NCBI RefSeq assembly: GCF_049701175.1
Contig: NZ_JBNATW010000004.1
Span: 1-64,000, forward strand
DNA: 64,000 nt
Reading direction: 5' to 3'
Source of the DNA: Thermovenabulum sp049701175
GTDB taxonomy: Bacteria; Bacillota; Thermosediminibacteria; Thermosediminibacterales; Thermosediminibacteraceae
Positions 7,842 through 15,962 of this stretch are shown here, in pieces; position 1 is the stretch's first letter; every line of letters begins with the position of its first letter. Position numbers and translations under genes: made by a program. A model generated the notes under the pieces. It saw only the letters and a list, made by a program, of their open reading frames with translations. It had not been told where the DNA came from and ran no database searches.

Positions 7842-9833
7842 ATGATTTTAAATATAAAAGACATATATGAAAATATATTGCCTAAGTATGGTAAAAACAA
7901 AAGGGCAGCACAAATAGAAATGTCGAATCAGGTAGAAAAAATCTTGAACAACAACAAAAAAGGGATAATAGAAGCAGGAACAGGGACGGGCAAAACATTA
8001 GCATATATACTTCCTATAATAAATAAGGCATTAACAACTCGTAAACCGATAATTATATCAACAAGCACAAAAGCATTACAAAATCAGCTTATAGAAAAAG
8101 ACCTGCCTGAAATATCAAACATACTGATGTTAGAGGGATTGATAAAAGAACCTATAAAATCATTAGCAATAAAGGGCAGGGAAAATTACATATGTATTAA
8201 AAAAGTATTTAACATGATGTTGGCAAGCACAGGAGAAATATATGAAAAATACCTATCAATAATGGAGGCTTATAAACACAAAAAAGCGTTTGAAAAAGAA
8301 CAGTATGGCAGGGAATATGAGAGGTTGTTAAAACAGATGGAACCCGAAAACTGCAAAAGATGTGAACAAGAAAAATGCCTGTATAAAGAACTAAGACAAA
8401 ACATAACAAATTACAATTACGACATACTTGTTGTAAACCACAACTATCTCTTAGCATGTTTAAAAGAATCGCAAATTGATTTAGAAAAATATGGAGGCAT
8501 AATAATAGATGAAGCTCATGACATAGAAAGTGCAGCACAAAGCATATATACAAAAAGTCTGACAATATCAGAAATAAAAGACATTATAAGAGTATGCAAA
8601 CAAAGAAAAATAAACATAAAAACAACTGAAACAGTAGTAGATGCACTAATATACCAAGTAAAGAATCAGGCAAAAAACGATATGGAATACAATAACCAAA
8701 CAGAAATATATTTAGAACTATCACCGGAAACAAAAGAAGAAATAAAAAAAGCAGAAGAGGAATTAATAAAAGAAATAAAATACAATATGGCATTAATAAA
8801 AAACGAAAAACTGTGCAAGAAAGTAGAAAAATTAAACGATATATTAAAAAACATTGCTGGAACAGAAGAATATATAACATGGATAACTAAAACAAAAAAT
8901 AAAATTGAGATAAACGTAATGCCTAAAAACATATCGGAGAAACTATACAACATATTGCTAAAAGAAGACATTCCAATAGTAATGACATCTGCAACAATAG
9001 GAATACCGTATAAAAAAGACATTAATGAGAGATATGATTATTTTTTAATCAACAGTGGAATGTATAAAGTGAGCACTAAAAAATATGAACAACCTTTATT
9101 CTTTCCCTCACCGTACAGCATTCGAGAAGACCAAGTAGGAATATATTATGAAGAAAAAATAAAGTATAAAGACCCCGAGAGTGACGCAGAAGAATACATA
9201 AAATATTTGGATAAAAAAGCAGAACGCATTGTAGAAATAATAGAAAAAACAAAAGGAAGAGCGTTAATATTATTTACATCATATAATACGATGAAATACA
9301 CCTATAATAAGATTAAAGACAGGATAAAGGAAAGAGGGTATAATGCGTATATTCAAGACAAGAACTCCAACAAGACAGAACTGATAAGAAAATTTACAGA
9401 AGATGAATCATCCTGTTTGTTTGCGACCGGGGTTTTTTGGAAGGGAATAGACGTAAAAGGGCCTGCATTATCAGCTGTAATAATAGACAAGCTGCCATTT
9501 CCGGTTCCCACTCCAATAATAGAGCAAAAAGCGGAAGAATACGCGGAATATCAAGGGATAGATAGAACGGAAGCACTAAAAGAAATACAAAAAATAATAA
9601 TGTCTATAGAATTAAATCAAGGGGCAGGTAGGCTTATAAGAAGCGAAAGTGACAGGGGCATAATAGCGATATTAGACAGCAGGGCCAAAGAACGATACTA
9701 CAATGAAGTAAAAAACAGCCTGCCTAAAGGCAAAGAAATCACAACAAATGAAATAACAAAATATACGGAGGAAGACATATTAACAAAACTTTTGAACGAA
9801 AGCGAAAACAATGTATTTAAAATACGTATATAA
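7842..9833 (+). CDS. DinG/XPD-family ATP-dependent DNA helicase
   Basis: 663 residues. Walker A EAGTGTGKT near residue 45, DEAH box (IIIDEAHDIESA) near 222, SAT-like ATSATIG, and C-terminal motif region QGAGRLIRSESDRG. Four cysteines (one in ENYICIKK, three in CKRCEQEKC, about residues 116-178) are placed between Walker A and the DEAH box as in the iron-sulfur cluster of DinG/XPD helicases. These unwind DNA 5' to 3', including R-loops and G4 structures. It lacks the exonuclease domain found in many Firmicute DinG proteins. It is a monocistronic-looking gene preceded by a terminator. Confidence 0.92.
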   Translation: MILNIKDIYENILPKYGKNKRAAQIEMSNQVEKILNNNKKGIIEAGTGTGKTLAYILPIINKALTTRKPIIISTSTKALQNQLIEKDLPEISNILMLEGLIKEPIKSLAIKGRENYICIKKVFNMMLASTGEIYEKYLSIMEAYKHKKAFEKEQYGREYERLLKQMEPENCKRCEQEKCLYKELRQNITNYNYDILVVNHNYLLACLKESQIDLEKYGGIIIDEAHDIESAAQSIYTKSLTISEIKDIIRVCKQRKINIKTTETVVDALIYQVKNQAKNDMEYNNQTEIYLELSPETKEEIKKAEEELIKEIKYNMALIKNEKLCKKVEKLNDILKNIAGTEEYITWITKTKNKIEINVMPKNISEKLYNILLKEDIPIVMTSATIGIPYKKDINERYDYFLINSGMYKVSTKKYEQPLFFPSPYSIREDQVGIYYEEKIKYKDPESDAEEYIKYLDKKAERIVEIIEKTKGRALILFTSYNTMKYTYNKIKDRIKERGYNAYIQDKNSNKTELIRKFTEDESSCLFATGVFWKGIDVKGPALSAVIIDKLPFPVPTPIIEQKAEEYAEYQGIDRTEALKEIQKIIMSIELNQGAGRLIRSESDRGIIAILDSRAKERYYNEVKNSLPKGKEITTNEITKYTEEDILTKLLNESENNVFKIRI

Positions 9834-9905
9834 AAGTAAAGCAACATATATAAAAGTAAAGCAATGTATATAAAAATATTGCAATATATATACAAAACTG
9901 TTATA
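9826..9905 (+). repeat. Four tandem ~20-bp direct repeats over a promoter
   Basis: Units begin at 9826, 9846, 9866 and 9886. Each starts RTATATAAAA and, in the first two, continues AGTAAAGCAA; the third and fourth diverge. The period is exactly 20 bp, close to two helical turns. They start at the helicase stop codon and run through the -35/-10 of the next gene, so they are probably operators bound by several copies of a regulator on one DNA face. Confidence 0.75.
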
Positions 9906-9907
9906 AT
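9879..9907 (+). promoter_or_regulatory. SigA-type promoter for the 9931 gene
   Basis: TTGCAA (9879-9884), 17-bp spacer, TATAAT (9902-9907). It lies within the 20-bp direct repeats and 24 bases ahead of the start codon. Confidence 0.8.
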
Positions 9908-9930
9908 GGAATTAGAGAGGTGATAAAAAA

Positions 9931-10299
9931 ATGATCCAAGAAAATAAGAAAATGAGCATAAGAGAAATGGCTGAAATGCAGAGGAAAGAAGAGGAAGAAA
10001 TAAAAAACAGGCTGATTGAGATACATGAAGGCCTGCTCAAGACGAGCAATATATCAGAAGCAGGGCGATTATTTATAGAATGGAATAAGGAAAAGAACTA
10101 TGAAACCATATATTTTAACAGCCTTGCCTGCACCTTATCAATACACAAAGATGATTTAAATGAAACGGACTGGGGAAAATATTACACGATATCTGAAGAT
10201 GGTTTGAACTATGATGATGACTACGTTTATTTAGCAAAGGACAAACAACTAGTAGAAGAAGAATTTTGGGATTACTGTGAATACTGCAAGAACCGGTAA
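9931..10299 (+). CDS. Hypothetical acidic protein, repeat-controlled
   Basis: 122 residues. An N-terminal helical, charged part (MSIREMAEMQRKEEEEIKNRL) is followed by a Tyr/Asp-rich segment (GLNYDDDYVYLAKDKQLVEEEFWDY) and two closing cysteines (CEYCKNR). No family recognised. It has its own promoter within a 20-bp repeat array, a GAGAGGTGAT ribosome site and its own terminator, so it is a stand-alone regulated unit. It could be an anti-factor or small regulatory protein, but nothing in the sequence proves this. Confidence 0.7.
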   Translation: MIQENKKMSIREMAEMQRKEEEEIKNRLIEIHEGLLKTSNISEAGRLFIEWNKEKNYETIYFNSLACTLSIHKDDLNETDWGKYYTISEDGLNYDDDYVYLAKDKQLVEEEFWDYCEYCKNR

Positions 10300-10318
10300 T
10301 ACTAAAACACGGCTGATC

Positions 10319-10352
10319 AAGCACTATACAAAAAGTGTAGTGCTTTATATTT
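10319..10352 (+). terminator. Terminator after the 9931 gene
   Basis: AAGCACTATAC (10319-10329) pairs with GTGTAGTGCTT (10335-10345) with one G-T wobble; the stretch after it is T-rich (TATATTTTTAT). Confidence 0.75.
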
Positions 10353-10355
10353 TTA

Positions 10356-10472
10356 TAGAGGTTGCCTCAAAAACCGCTTGCCGGGGCTGAGGCAGCATAA
10401 AGGGCGGAATACAAATACCCCGGCCATCTAAATTTGTGCAGTTTAGCACGGTTTAGATGATCTTGTTGAAGA
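10356..10472 (+). ncRNA. Candidate structured leader RNA with pseudoknot
   Basis: This ~115-base stretch is GC-rich against its surroundings and has interlocking complementarities: TGCCTC (10363-10368) with GAGGCA (10389-10394); CCGC (10374-10377) with GCGG (10404-10407); GCCGGGG (10380-10386) with CCCCGGC (10418-10424); and a nested hairpin ATCTAAA/TTTAGAT (10426-10432, 10452-10458) containing GTGC/GCAC. The second and third pairs cross the first, so a pseudoknot is possible. It ends at the start of the coupling ATPase gene. I could not match it to a named riboswitch or ribozyme. Confidence 0.4.
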
Positions 10473-12128
10473 ATGAATGACAAAGAAAATATAAAAAGAT
10501 ACCCTGATAGAAGTAATTACGTTTTTACGGCTATATTTGCTTTTACATTATCTTTATTAATTTTGTTTCACATTATTCAAGGATACTGTCTTGTAAAATA
10601 CAAATATGCTAAAGATTTATGGACAGCAATAGGAATTTATTATATAAACCGCATCAGCGGGAAACCGTTGAATGCAGCAGAAAAGATGTCGTTAACAATA
10701 ACAACCGTTATACTGCTTTCTTTATTGGTAATTGCAGTTATTGTTTTAGTAAAAATACAAAATAAATTACGTGCAATACAAAAGACAAAATTGATAAAGA
10801 AGAGGGAGGCAAGTGAAAAAGGGAGTGCCGAATGGGCAGAAATAAACGACCTAAGGCAGAATGGGATAATAGGAGAAGATGGCGTAATAGTAGGATACAA
10901 AAAAACATTGCAGGGGATAAATGAAATAAGGCTTACACAAAAGACTTCATTTGAGCATGTAGCGGTAATAGGGCCGACCGGATGTGGCAAAACATCAACA
11001 ATATTTATACCCAACCTTATGGTACTTCCCGAAGATGTTTCTGCAATAGTAACCGATCCAAAAGGAGAAATAGAAAAGTTAACCGAAAAAGCTTTAAAAA
11101 ACAGAGGTTATAATATCTATAAGTTAAATATGATAGATGATGGAGAAACGAACGTATATAATTTCCTGCACTTAGCGAAAAACGAAGTAGAAATATCTGA
11201 ATTAGCAGATATAACGCTAAGGAACGGTTATTCATCGTTAGGTCAAGCTGGGGATACGCAATGGATTAATTTTTCGCAACCCTTATGGGAAGCAGCACTC
11301 TTAGCAGAAAAGGAAATGGCACAGATTGAAGACAGGATACCAACAATAAACAAAGCATATGAAATTATTGCAGAGCATACAGAAAAAGAGAGAGCAGAAA
11401 TATTTAAATCTATCGGAGGAGAAGCATATAAAAGATATTTGGTATATGCACAATCCATACAATCACCGGAAACATCGGCATCTATAAGGTCTGTTTTGTT
11501 ATCATCGTTAAGGACTTTCACAAGGAAGGATGTAAGAAGGATAATAGAGGGGAATGACGACAATGAAATTAATATGATACGACCTGAAGAATTAAGAAAA
11601 GAAAAAACAGTTATATTTATACAAATACCTGAAAGGAAGGCAGAATTATTAAAACCCATATCGGCAACATTATACTGGCAGATATTAGAGCATATCATTG
11701 ACATAAAAGGCAGGCCTGTATTTTTCTTTTTAGATGAATTCCCCAATATAGGCAAAATACCGGGTTTTGCACAAATAGCAGCAACGGTAAGGTCAAGGCA
11801 AATATCTCTAATTATAGGGATGCAAGGGATAGAACAATTAACAAGGGAATACACAAAGGAAGAACAAATAGATATATTAAACAACATGAAAACAAAAATA
11901 TTTTTCTCTGGAGTAACAGGAGAAACAGGGCAGTATTTTACATCCATAGCAGGGTATTCAACAATTAAATGGAATGAAGATTACAAGGAAAGAAGGGAAC
12001 TATTGACTCCTGATGAATTAAGAAGAATACCGCAGGACAAAATAGTAATTGTAGCAAACAACATAAACCCAATAATGCTTGATGCGATACCGTATTACAA
12101 AAATAAAAAATACAGCAGAGAAATATAA
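10473..12128 (+). CDS. VirD4/TraG-type conjugative coupling ATPase
   Basis: 551 residues. Two membrane segments (about 17-40 and 75-95), then Walker A GPTGCGKTS near 166, TDPKGE, the VirD4-type FLDEFPNIGKIPGFAQIAATVRSR Walker B region near 416, and IIGMQGIEQL. Type IV coupling proteins bind DNA or protein cargo at the membrane and feed it to the secretion channel. A second, different coupling ATPase is at 62630. The ribosome site is weak (GTTGAAGAATG), and the structured leader just upstream may control translation. No relaxase is visible nearby. Confidence 0.9.
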   Translation: MNDKENIKRYPDRSNYVFTAIFAFTLSLLILFHIIQGYCLVKYKYAKDLWTAIGIYYINRISGKPLNAAEKMSLTITTVILLSLLVIAVIVLVKIQNKLRAIQKTKLIKKREASEKGSAEWAEINDLRQNGIIGEDGVIVGYKKTLQGINEIRLTQKTSFEHVAVIGPTGCGKTSTIFIPNLMVLPEDVSAIVTDPKGEIEKLTEKALKNRGYNIYKLNMIDDGETNVYNFLHLAKNEVEISELADITLRNGYSSLGQAGDTQWINFSQPLWEAALLAEKEMAQIEDRIPTINKAYEIIAEHTEKERAEIFKSIGGEAYKRYLVYAQSIQSPETSASIRSVLLSSLRTFTRKDVRRIIEGNDDNEINMIRPEELRKEKTVIFIQIPERKAELLKPISATLYWQILEHIIDIKGRPVFFFLDEFPNIGKIPGFAQIAATVRSRQISLIIGMQGIEQLTREYTKEEQIDILNNMKTKIFFSGVTGETGQYFTSIAGYSTIKWNEDYKERRELLTPDELRRIPQDKIVIVANNINPIMLDAIPYYKNKKYSREI

Positions 12129-12140
12129 CAAAATAGGGTA

Positions 12141-12169
12141 TTGAAAAGTAATACAGAATAAATTATAAT
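12141..12169 (+). promoter_or_regulatory. SigA-type promoter of leader 1
   Basis: TTGAAA (12141-12146), 17-bp spacer, TATAAT (12164-12169). It drives a ~115-base leader ahead of the gene at 12288. The spacer contains a GTAATAC sequence. Confidence 0.8.
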
Positions 12170-12200
12170 AGTTATAGAGGCAAAATATAAAAAAAAATAG

Positions 12201-12258
12201 GAACAAAAAAGACTACAAATCCCTCTCATTGAAAAAATGAGGGGGATTATATTTTATT
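12201..12258 (+). promoter_or_regulatory. Leader 1: conserved 19-nt motif plus terminator hairpin
   Basis: GAACAAAAAAGACTACAAA starts at 12201 and is followed by a hairpin AATCCCTCTCATT/AATGAGGGGGATT (12218-12230, 12236-12248) and T-rich DNA, all before the coding start at 12288. The same motif, promoter spacing and hairpin layout recur at 49828 and 58857, so this looks like an attenuator rather than the end of the upstream gene. Confidence 0.65.
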
Positions 12259-12287
12259 TGAGAAAGGAAAAAAGGAGGAAGTATCAA

Positions 12288-13079
12288 ATGAAAAGAAAAA
12301 TAATATTCATGATGGCTTCAATGCTGGCTGCGGCTTTAATATTAAGCACCGCAGTTTATGGAGCAACAAAAGATATAGTTATAAAGATTGACGGGCAGGT
12401 AGTAACACCACCCGATGCAAAACCGTTTATTCAAAACGGGAGGACACTTGTACCTATAAGGTTTGTATCCGAAAACTTGGGAGCAACCGTGGATTATAAA
12501 AAAGAATATGGATATGAAAAAGTATATATCAAGAAAAACGACCGATCAATCGAAATGACAATAGGGGACAATAACATAAAAATAAATAGCACTGTAGTGA
12601 CATATGAAGTAGCTCCGATAATTAAAGATGATAGAACTTTCGTCCCAGTAAGAGTAGTAAGCGAATCACTAGGCTACTTTGTAGGATGGGATGAAAAAAC
12701 CTTAACCGTATTAATAGACACACAGAAACCGTTAACCAATACCATAATAGGATATGTAGGAAGTCAAGGATTCTGCTATCAATATACTTATGATACACAA
12801 AACAAAGCATATTGTAAGCATTATATTACTCTTGATTTATCGTATCCGATAGAACCTCAGTACACTGATACTGCGTATGTTTTAAACTATTTGAAAAACA
12901 ATGAAAAAGATCCTAAATTGAATGATGCAACAGTAAAAGAAATAATGGATTATATAAAACAAAAAAACTACTATAAACAAAACCTACCAGACAAATATAT
13001 ATATACCGAAAAGTATAAAATTTATATAGGCTCAAGAACATACAACTATATTATCAGTATATTGTTCTTTGAAAGGTAG
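12288..13079 (+). CDS. Secreted copper-amine-oxidase-like stalk-domain protein
   Basis: 263 residues from ATG 12288 (AAGGAGG at 12272-12278); the longer frame from 12237 starts in the leader hairpin and is rejected. A signal peptide (KRKIIFMMASMLAAALILSTAVYGA) is followed by a copper-amine-oxidase N-terminal-like domain: IVIKIDGQ, PFIQNGRTLVPIRFVSENLGATV and a second copy DDRTFVPVRVVSESLGYFVGWD. These domains are small beta-sheet modules common on surface proteins of thermophilic Clostridia and have no oxidase activity. The C-terminal ~100 residues match nothing I know. It is transcribed with the next secreted protein. Confidence 0.85.
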   Translation: MKRKIIFMMASMLAAALILSTAVYGATKDIVIKIDGQVVTPPDAKPFIQNGRTLVPIRFVSENLGATVDYKKEYGYEKVYIKKNDRSIEMTIGDNNIKINSTVVTYEVAPIIKDDRTFVPVRVVSESLGYFVGWDEKTLTVLIDTQKPLTNTIIGYVGSQGFCYQYTYDTQNKAYCKHYITLDLSYPIEPQYTDTAYVLNYLKNNEKDPKLNDATVKEIMDYIKQKNYYKQNLPDKYIYTEKYKIYIGSRTYNYIISILFFER

Positions 13080-13088
13080 GTTAAAGAA

Positions 13089-14477
13089 ATGGATAAAAAC
13101 AAATTAAAAGCAATACTTTCTTTAATAGTAATACTTTTTATGCTTTTTAATGATACAACACTGATTGCATTACCGCTTAATTATTACCAAGTTTTAAATC
13201 GACCAAACCTCAACAATTTCTTGTTAGAAATAAATAAAGACATTAAGGAAAGGTATGGAGTAGAGGACTATTTTGATGAAGAAAATGTAGAAGGTGTACC
13301 CATAAACAAAGACATGTATGCAGATAGAGGGCTTCTTATATATGGATCACCATTCGGAGAAGTAAAAGAAGGCAGAAAGCGGTTTTTAGGTTATACAATG
13401 GAAGGCGATTATTTCACAAACGAATATTTCCCCGATGATTTATGGAAAGGCGGGAATTTAGAAGATAGAAACTGGATAAAAGAACCTTGGAAACAAGGCC
13501 TGAACTTTAGAGGAAAACAAATCCAACAAAATAAAATTGACGGTAATACCGTTCTTGACGAATCCATAAAAAAAGGGCTTGCTTATTTCTATGAACCAGA
13601 TGGAAAATTTTCATATTCAAAAAGCAAGCTCCAATGGAGCCAATACGTTCATGTTCTGCAACCACCAACAAAATGGACATGGGGAATAGGTGTAGCATGG
13701 CACAACATGGACGGTAAAACATGGTATAAGACTATACCAATGGCACCATTTGACATGCCTCCTCCTGTAAACTTGACTGTACAAATATATGACTATAAGA
13801 ACAAGCTAAAAGTAGGAAGCAGTTACATATATAAAGCGAAAATAGAAAACGAAAACGGAAGTGAAATAAAGACATTAGTTAAATGGACTATAAATGGGCA
13901 GACAGTAAAACAAGAAGACATTAGCTTTGCAAAAGGAGAAAAAGAAAAATATACAAATATAACCTATACAATGCAGGAAAGCAGTCCGTCAATTGTAAAA
14001 ATAGCAGTAGAGGTCAATCCTGATAAGAATAAACCTGACAATGAAACAAACTATGATGACAATAAAGATCAGATAGAAATAGAAAAAGAGCTGTTGATAA
14101 AACCGGATTTAGCATTAATGATAGACAGCTATACAGATATGTTAAGTCCGGGTGAAAAATTTACCTACAGGTGCAAGATAACAAACAAAAACGGTGATGC
14201 TTTAACAACGAACGTTATATGGCAAATAAACGGCAATATAGTAAAAAAAGAAGATATAACCTTCTCAAAAGGGGAAAAAATAAAATACTCAAGCTATACT
14301 TATACGATGAGCAGCAGTTCTCCAAAGACATTAACTATAAAAGCAACAGTAAACCCTGACAAGAACAAACCTTCTAACGAAGAAACATACAGTAATAACA
14401 GCGATGCGGTAACAACAATAAAGGATATACCCGATACTTCTCCGGGCGGGGGAGAAGAAAGCGGGCTGATAAAATAA
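13089..14477 (+). CDS. Secreted protein with two CARDB-like repeats
   Basis: 462 residues. An N-terminal hydrophobic segment (LSLIVILFMLFNDTTLIALPL) acts as signal or anchor. The middle, with GSPFGEVKEG and MEGDYFTNEYFPDD, is unrecognised. Two tandem ~100-residue Ig-like CARDB-type repeats occupy the C-terminal half: LTVQIYDYKNKLKVGSSYIY...VEVNPDKNKPDNETNYDDN and LMIDSYTDMLSPGEKFTYR...VNPDKNKPSNEETYSNN. The repeats suggest an adhesive or scaffold surface protein. It follows the stalk protein by 9 bases and is closed by a terminator. Confidence 0.75.
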   Translation: MDKNKLKAILSLIVILFMLFNDTTLIALPLNYYQVLNRPNLNNFLLEINKDIKERYGVEDYFDEENVEGVPINKDMYADRGLLIYGSPFGEVKEGRKRFLGYTMEGDYFTNEYFPDDLWKGGNLEDRNWIKEPWKQGLNFRGKQIQQNKIDGNTVLDESIKKGLAYFYEPDGKFSYSKSKLQWSQYVHVLQPPTKWTWGIGVAWHNMDGKTWYKTIPMAPFDMPPPVNLTVQIYDYKNKLKVGSSYIYKAKIENENGSEIKTLVKWTINGQTVKQEDISFAKGEKEKYTNITYTMQESSPSIVKIAVEVNPDKNKPDNETNYDDNKDQIEIEKELLIKPDLALMIDSYTDMLSPGEKFTYRCKITNKNGDALTTNVIWQINGNIVKKEDITFSKGEKIKYSSYTYTMSSSSPKTLTIKATVNPDKNKPSNEETYSNNSDAVTTIKDIPDTSPGGGEESGLIK

Positions 14478-14490
14478 AGACATGATAGTC

Positions 14491-14533
14491 AAAAGGGCTT
14501 CTATGCTTTATATAATAGATAGAAGCCCTTTTT
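14491..14533 (+). terminator. Terminator after secreted protein pair
   Basis: AAAAGGGCTTCTAT (14491-14504) pairs with ATAGAAGCCCTTTT (14519-14532), continuing into TTT. Confidence 0.9.
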
Positions 14534-14590
14534 ATATTTACGTATTAAATGAGAAGTAGAAAAAAAGGAAAGGAGCAATAAGGGGATATA

Positions 14591-15226
14591 ATGAAAATCA
14601 CAGATAAGATAAATAACAAAAAAGGACAACTAATGCCGTTTATTGCCATACTAATGATATTATTGATACTATATACAGCTTTTCAATTTGGATTAATGGG
14701 CATGTATTTAACAAGGACAAAGATAAGGGATGCAGTAGACGCAGCAGCTTTGGCAGCCATAGCAAATGCTAAAAGGACGAGCAAGGCAACGTATTTATAT
14801 GAACGCAGGGTATATCTTGGCGATCTGAATGGGAATGGTAAGAGAGACCCATCAGAGTATGAATGGCAGCCAAGAAGCAGGGATTATAAGGATTACATAA
14901 CAATAGACAGCAATATATCAAAAAGCATAGCGGAAGAATATTTAGCTAAAAACCTTGTAACAGCTGGCATAAAACATGCTGAAATAAAAAATCTTAAAGT
15001 AAATGTAAAAAAAGACAACACAAGGTTAAAAACGATAGTTGTAAACAGGCCCCACTTTGAAGGTGTATATAGTTACACAGAAGCGTTTCCTGCTTATGTT
15101 GATGTGGAAGTAACAGCAACCGTAGAGGTTCCGGTGAGTATGGGAGTATTTTTTAAAAAAGAAAAAACACCTATTACAGTAACTGCAACAGCAAGAAAAC
15201 GTTTGCAGATTCCTTACAGGGATTGA
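14591..15226 (+). CDS. TadG-like pilus-associated protein
   Basis: 211 residues. A short positive leader ending NNKKG is followed by a long hydrophobic helix (LMPFIAILMILLILYTAFQFGLMGMYL) and VDAAALAAIANAK, the TadG/TadE N-terminal pattern. A segment DLNGNGKRDPSEYEW looks like a calcium-binding dockerin/EF-hand-like loop. The C-terminal part is beta-rich. It is the first gene of the second Tad cluster, behind a terminator and an AGGAAAGGAG site. Likely an envelope protein at the pilus base; the calcium idea rests on the loop pattern only. Confidence 0.75.
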   Translation: MKITDKINNKKGQLMPFIAILMILLILYTAFQFGLMGMYLTRTKIRDAVDAAALAAIANAKRTSKATYLYERRVYLGDLNGNGKRDPSEYEWQPRSRDYKDYITIDSNISKSIAEEYLAKNLVTAGIKHAEIKNLKVNVKKDNTRLKTIVVNRPHFEGVYSYTEAFPAYVDVEVTATVEVPVSMGVFFKKEKTPITVTATARKRLQIPYRD

Positions 15227-15264
15227 TATTAAAAAAATAAAAGAAGGAGGAATATACAAAAAAT

Positions 15265-15951
15265 ATGTTGAAGAAATTACTGTCTGCAATTGGATTTGCC
15301 TTACTGGCAATATCTCTTATATTTTACATTTGGGCAGGAGCGATAGTTAGCGAAAAACAAAATGTCATAGCATTATATTCTACAAAAGATATCTCCTATG
15401 GGACTACGATAAAAACAGCAGAAGAAGCGAGAGGTTATATATGCATAAAAGAGGTGCCAAAATACTTGGTTACCAAAGGTGCGATAACAGCTGAAATAAA
15501 TAGTGGAATAACATCAATATTGCCTACTTTTATCAGAGACATATTGCAAAGACTCGGTGTAGCAACATATACCGACAGAAAAATGGCAGAAGAACAATTA
15601 ATAAATCAGTGCATAGGAAAGATGTTTCAGGAAAATATAAACCAAAATCAGCAAATAACAAGTGATATGATGGTAGATGCCAATAGTGTTTTTAACAAAG
15701 GCATAGGCATGTATTCTATACTAATAGAGAGTACGAATATAGGTGGAGGCACTATAAACAACGGTGAAAGCGTAGATATATGGGTATCTCCAGCAAGCGG
15801 GCAATCTTATCCTCTGTTCAGGCAGATTAATGTTATACAAGTTAACAAAGCAGGGGACAAATATTTAATAACGTTTTATATGGATGATAACCAGATATCG
15901 ACAATAGAAAATGCAGTAAAAATAGGAAAAATATTTTTAGTAAAAAGGTGA
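15265..15951 (+). CDS. Divergent CpaB/SAF-like protein
   Basis: 228 residues with an N-terminal membrane helix (LLSAIGFALLAISLIFYIWAGAIV), then a region resembling SAF domains of CpaB (IALYSTKDISYGTTIKTAEEARGYICIKEVPKYLV) and a C-terminal INNGESVDIWV...NVIQVN part like that of the first CpaB. It lies just ahead of a MinD-like gene, as CpaB precedes CpaE in the first cluster, which supports the call. Similarity to the 258-929 protein is low, so this is a paralogue from a different Tad lineage. Confidence 0.65.
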   Translation: MLKKLLSAIGFALLAISLIFYIWAGAIVSEKQNVIALYSTKDISYGTTIKTAEEARGYICIKEVPKYLVTKGAITAEINSGITSILPTFIRDILQRLGVATYTDRKMAEEQLINQCIGKMFQENINQNQQITSDMMVDANSVFNKGIGMYSILIESTNIGGGTINNGESVDIWVSPASGQSYPLFRQINVIQVNKAGDKYLITFYMDDNQISTIENAVKIGKIFLVKR

Positions 15952-15962
15952 GGATGATAAAA

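Noticed and set aside
10356..10472. c-di-GMP riboswitch (suggested by the EAL gene and pilus context)
   Set aside because: The conserved core sequences of class I and class II that I know are not present; kept only as an unnamed structured RNA candidate.
10356..10472. Twister, pistol, hammerhead or HDV-like ribozyme
   Set aside because: I compared the conserved blocks from memory; the pairing order and core bases do not fit any of them well.
12237..12287. Longer N terminus for the 12288 stalk protein
   Set aside because: It would begin inside the terminator hairpin of leader 1 with no ribosome site, and it would hide the signal peptide that begins at ATG 12288.
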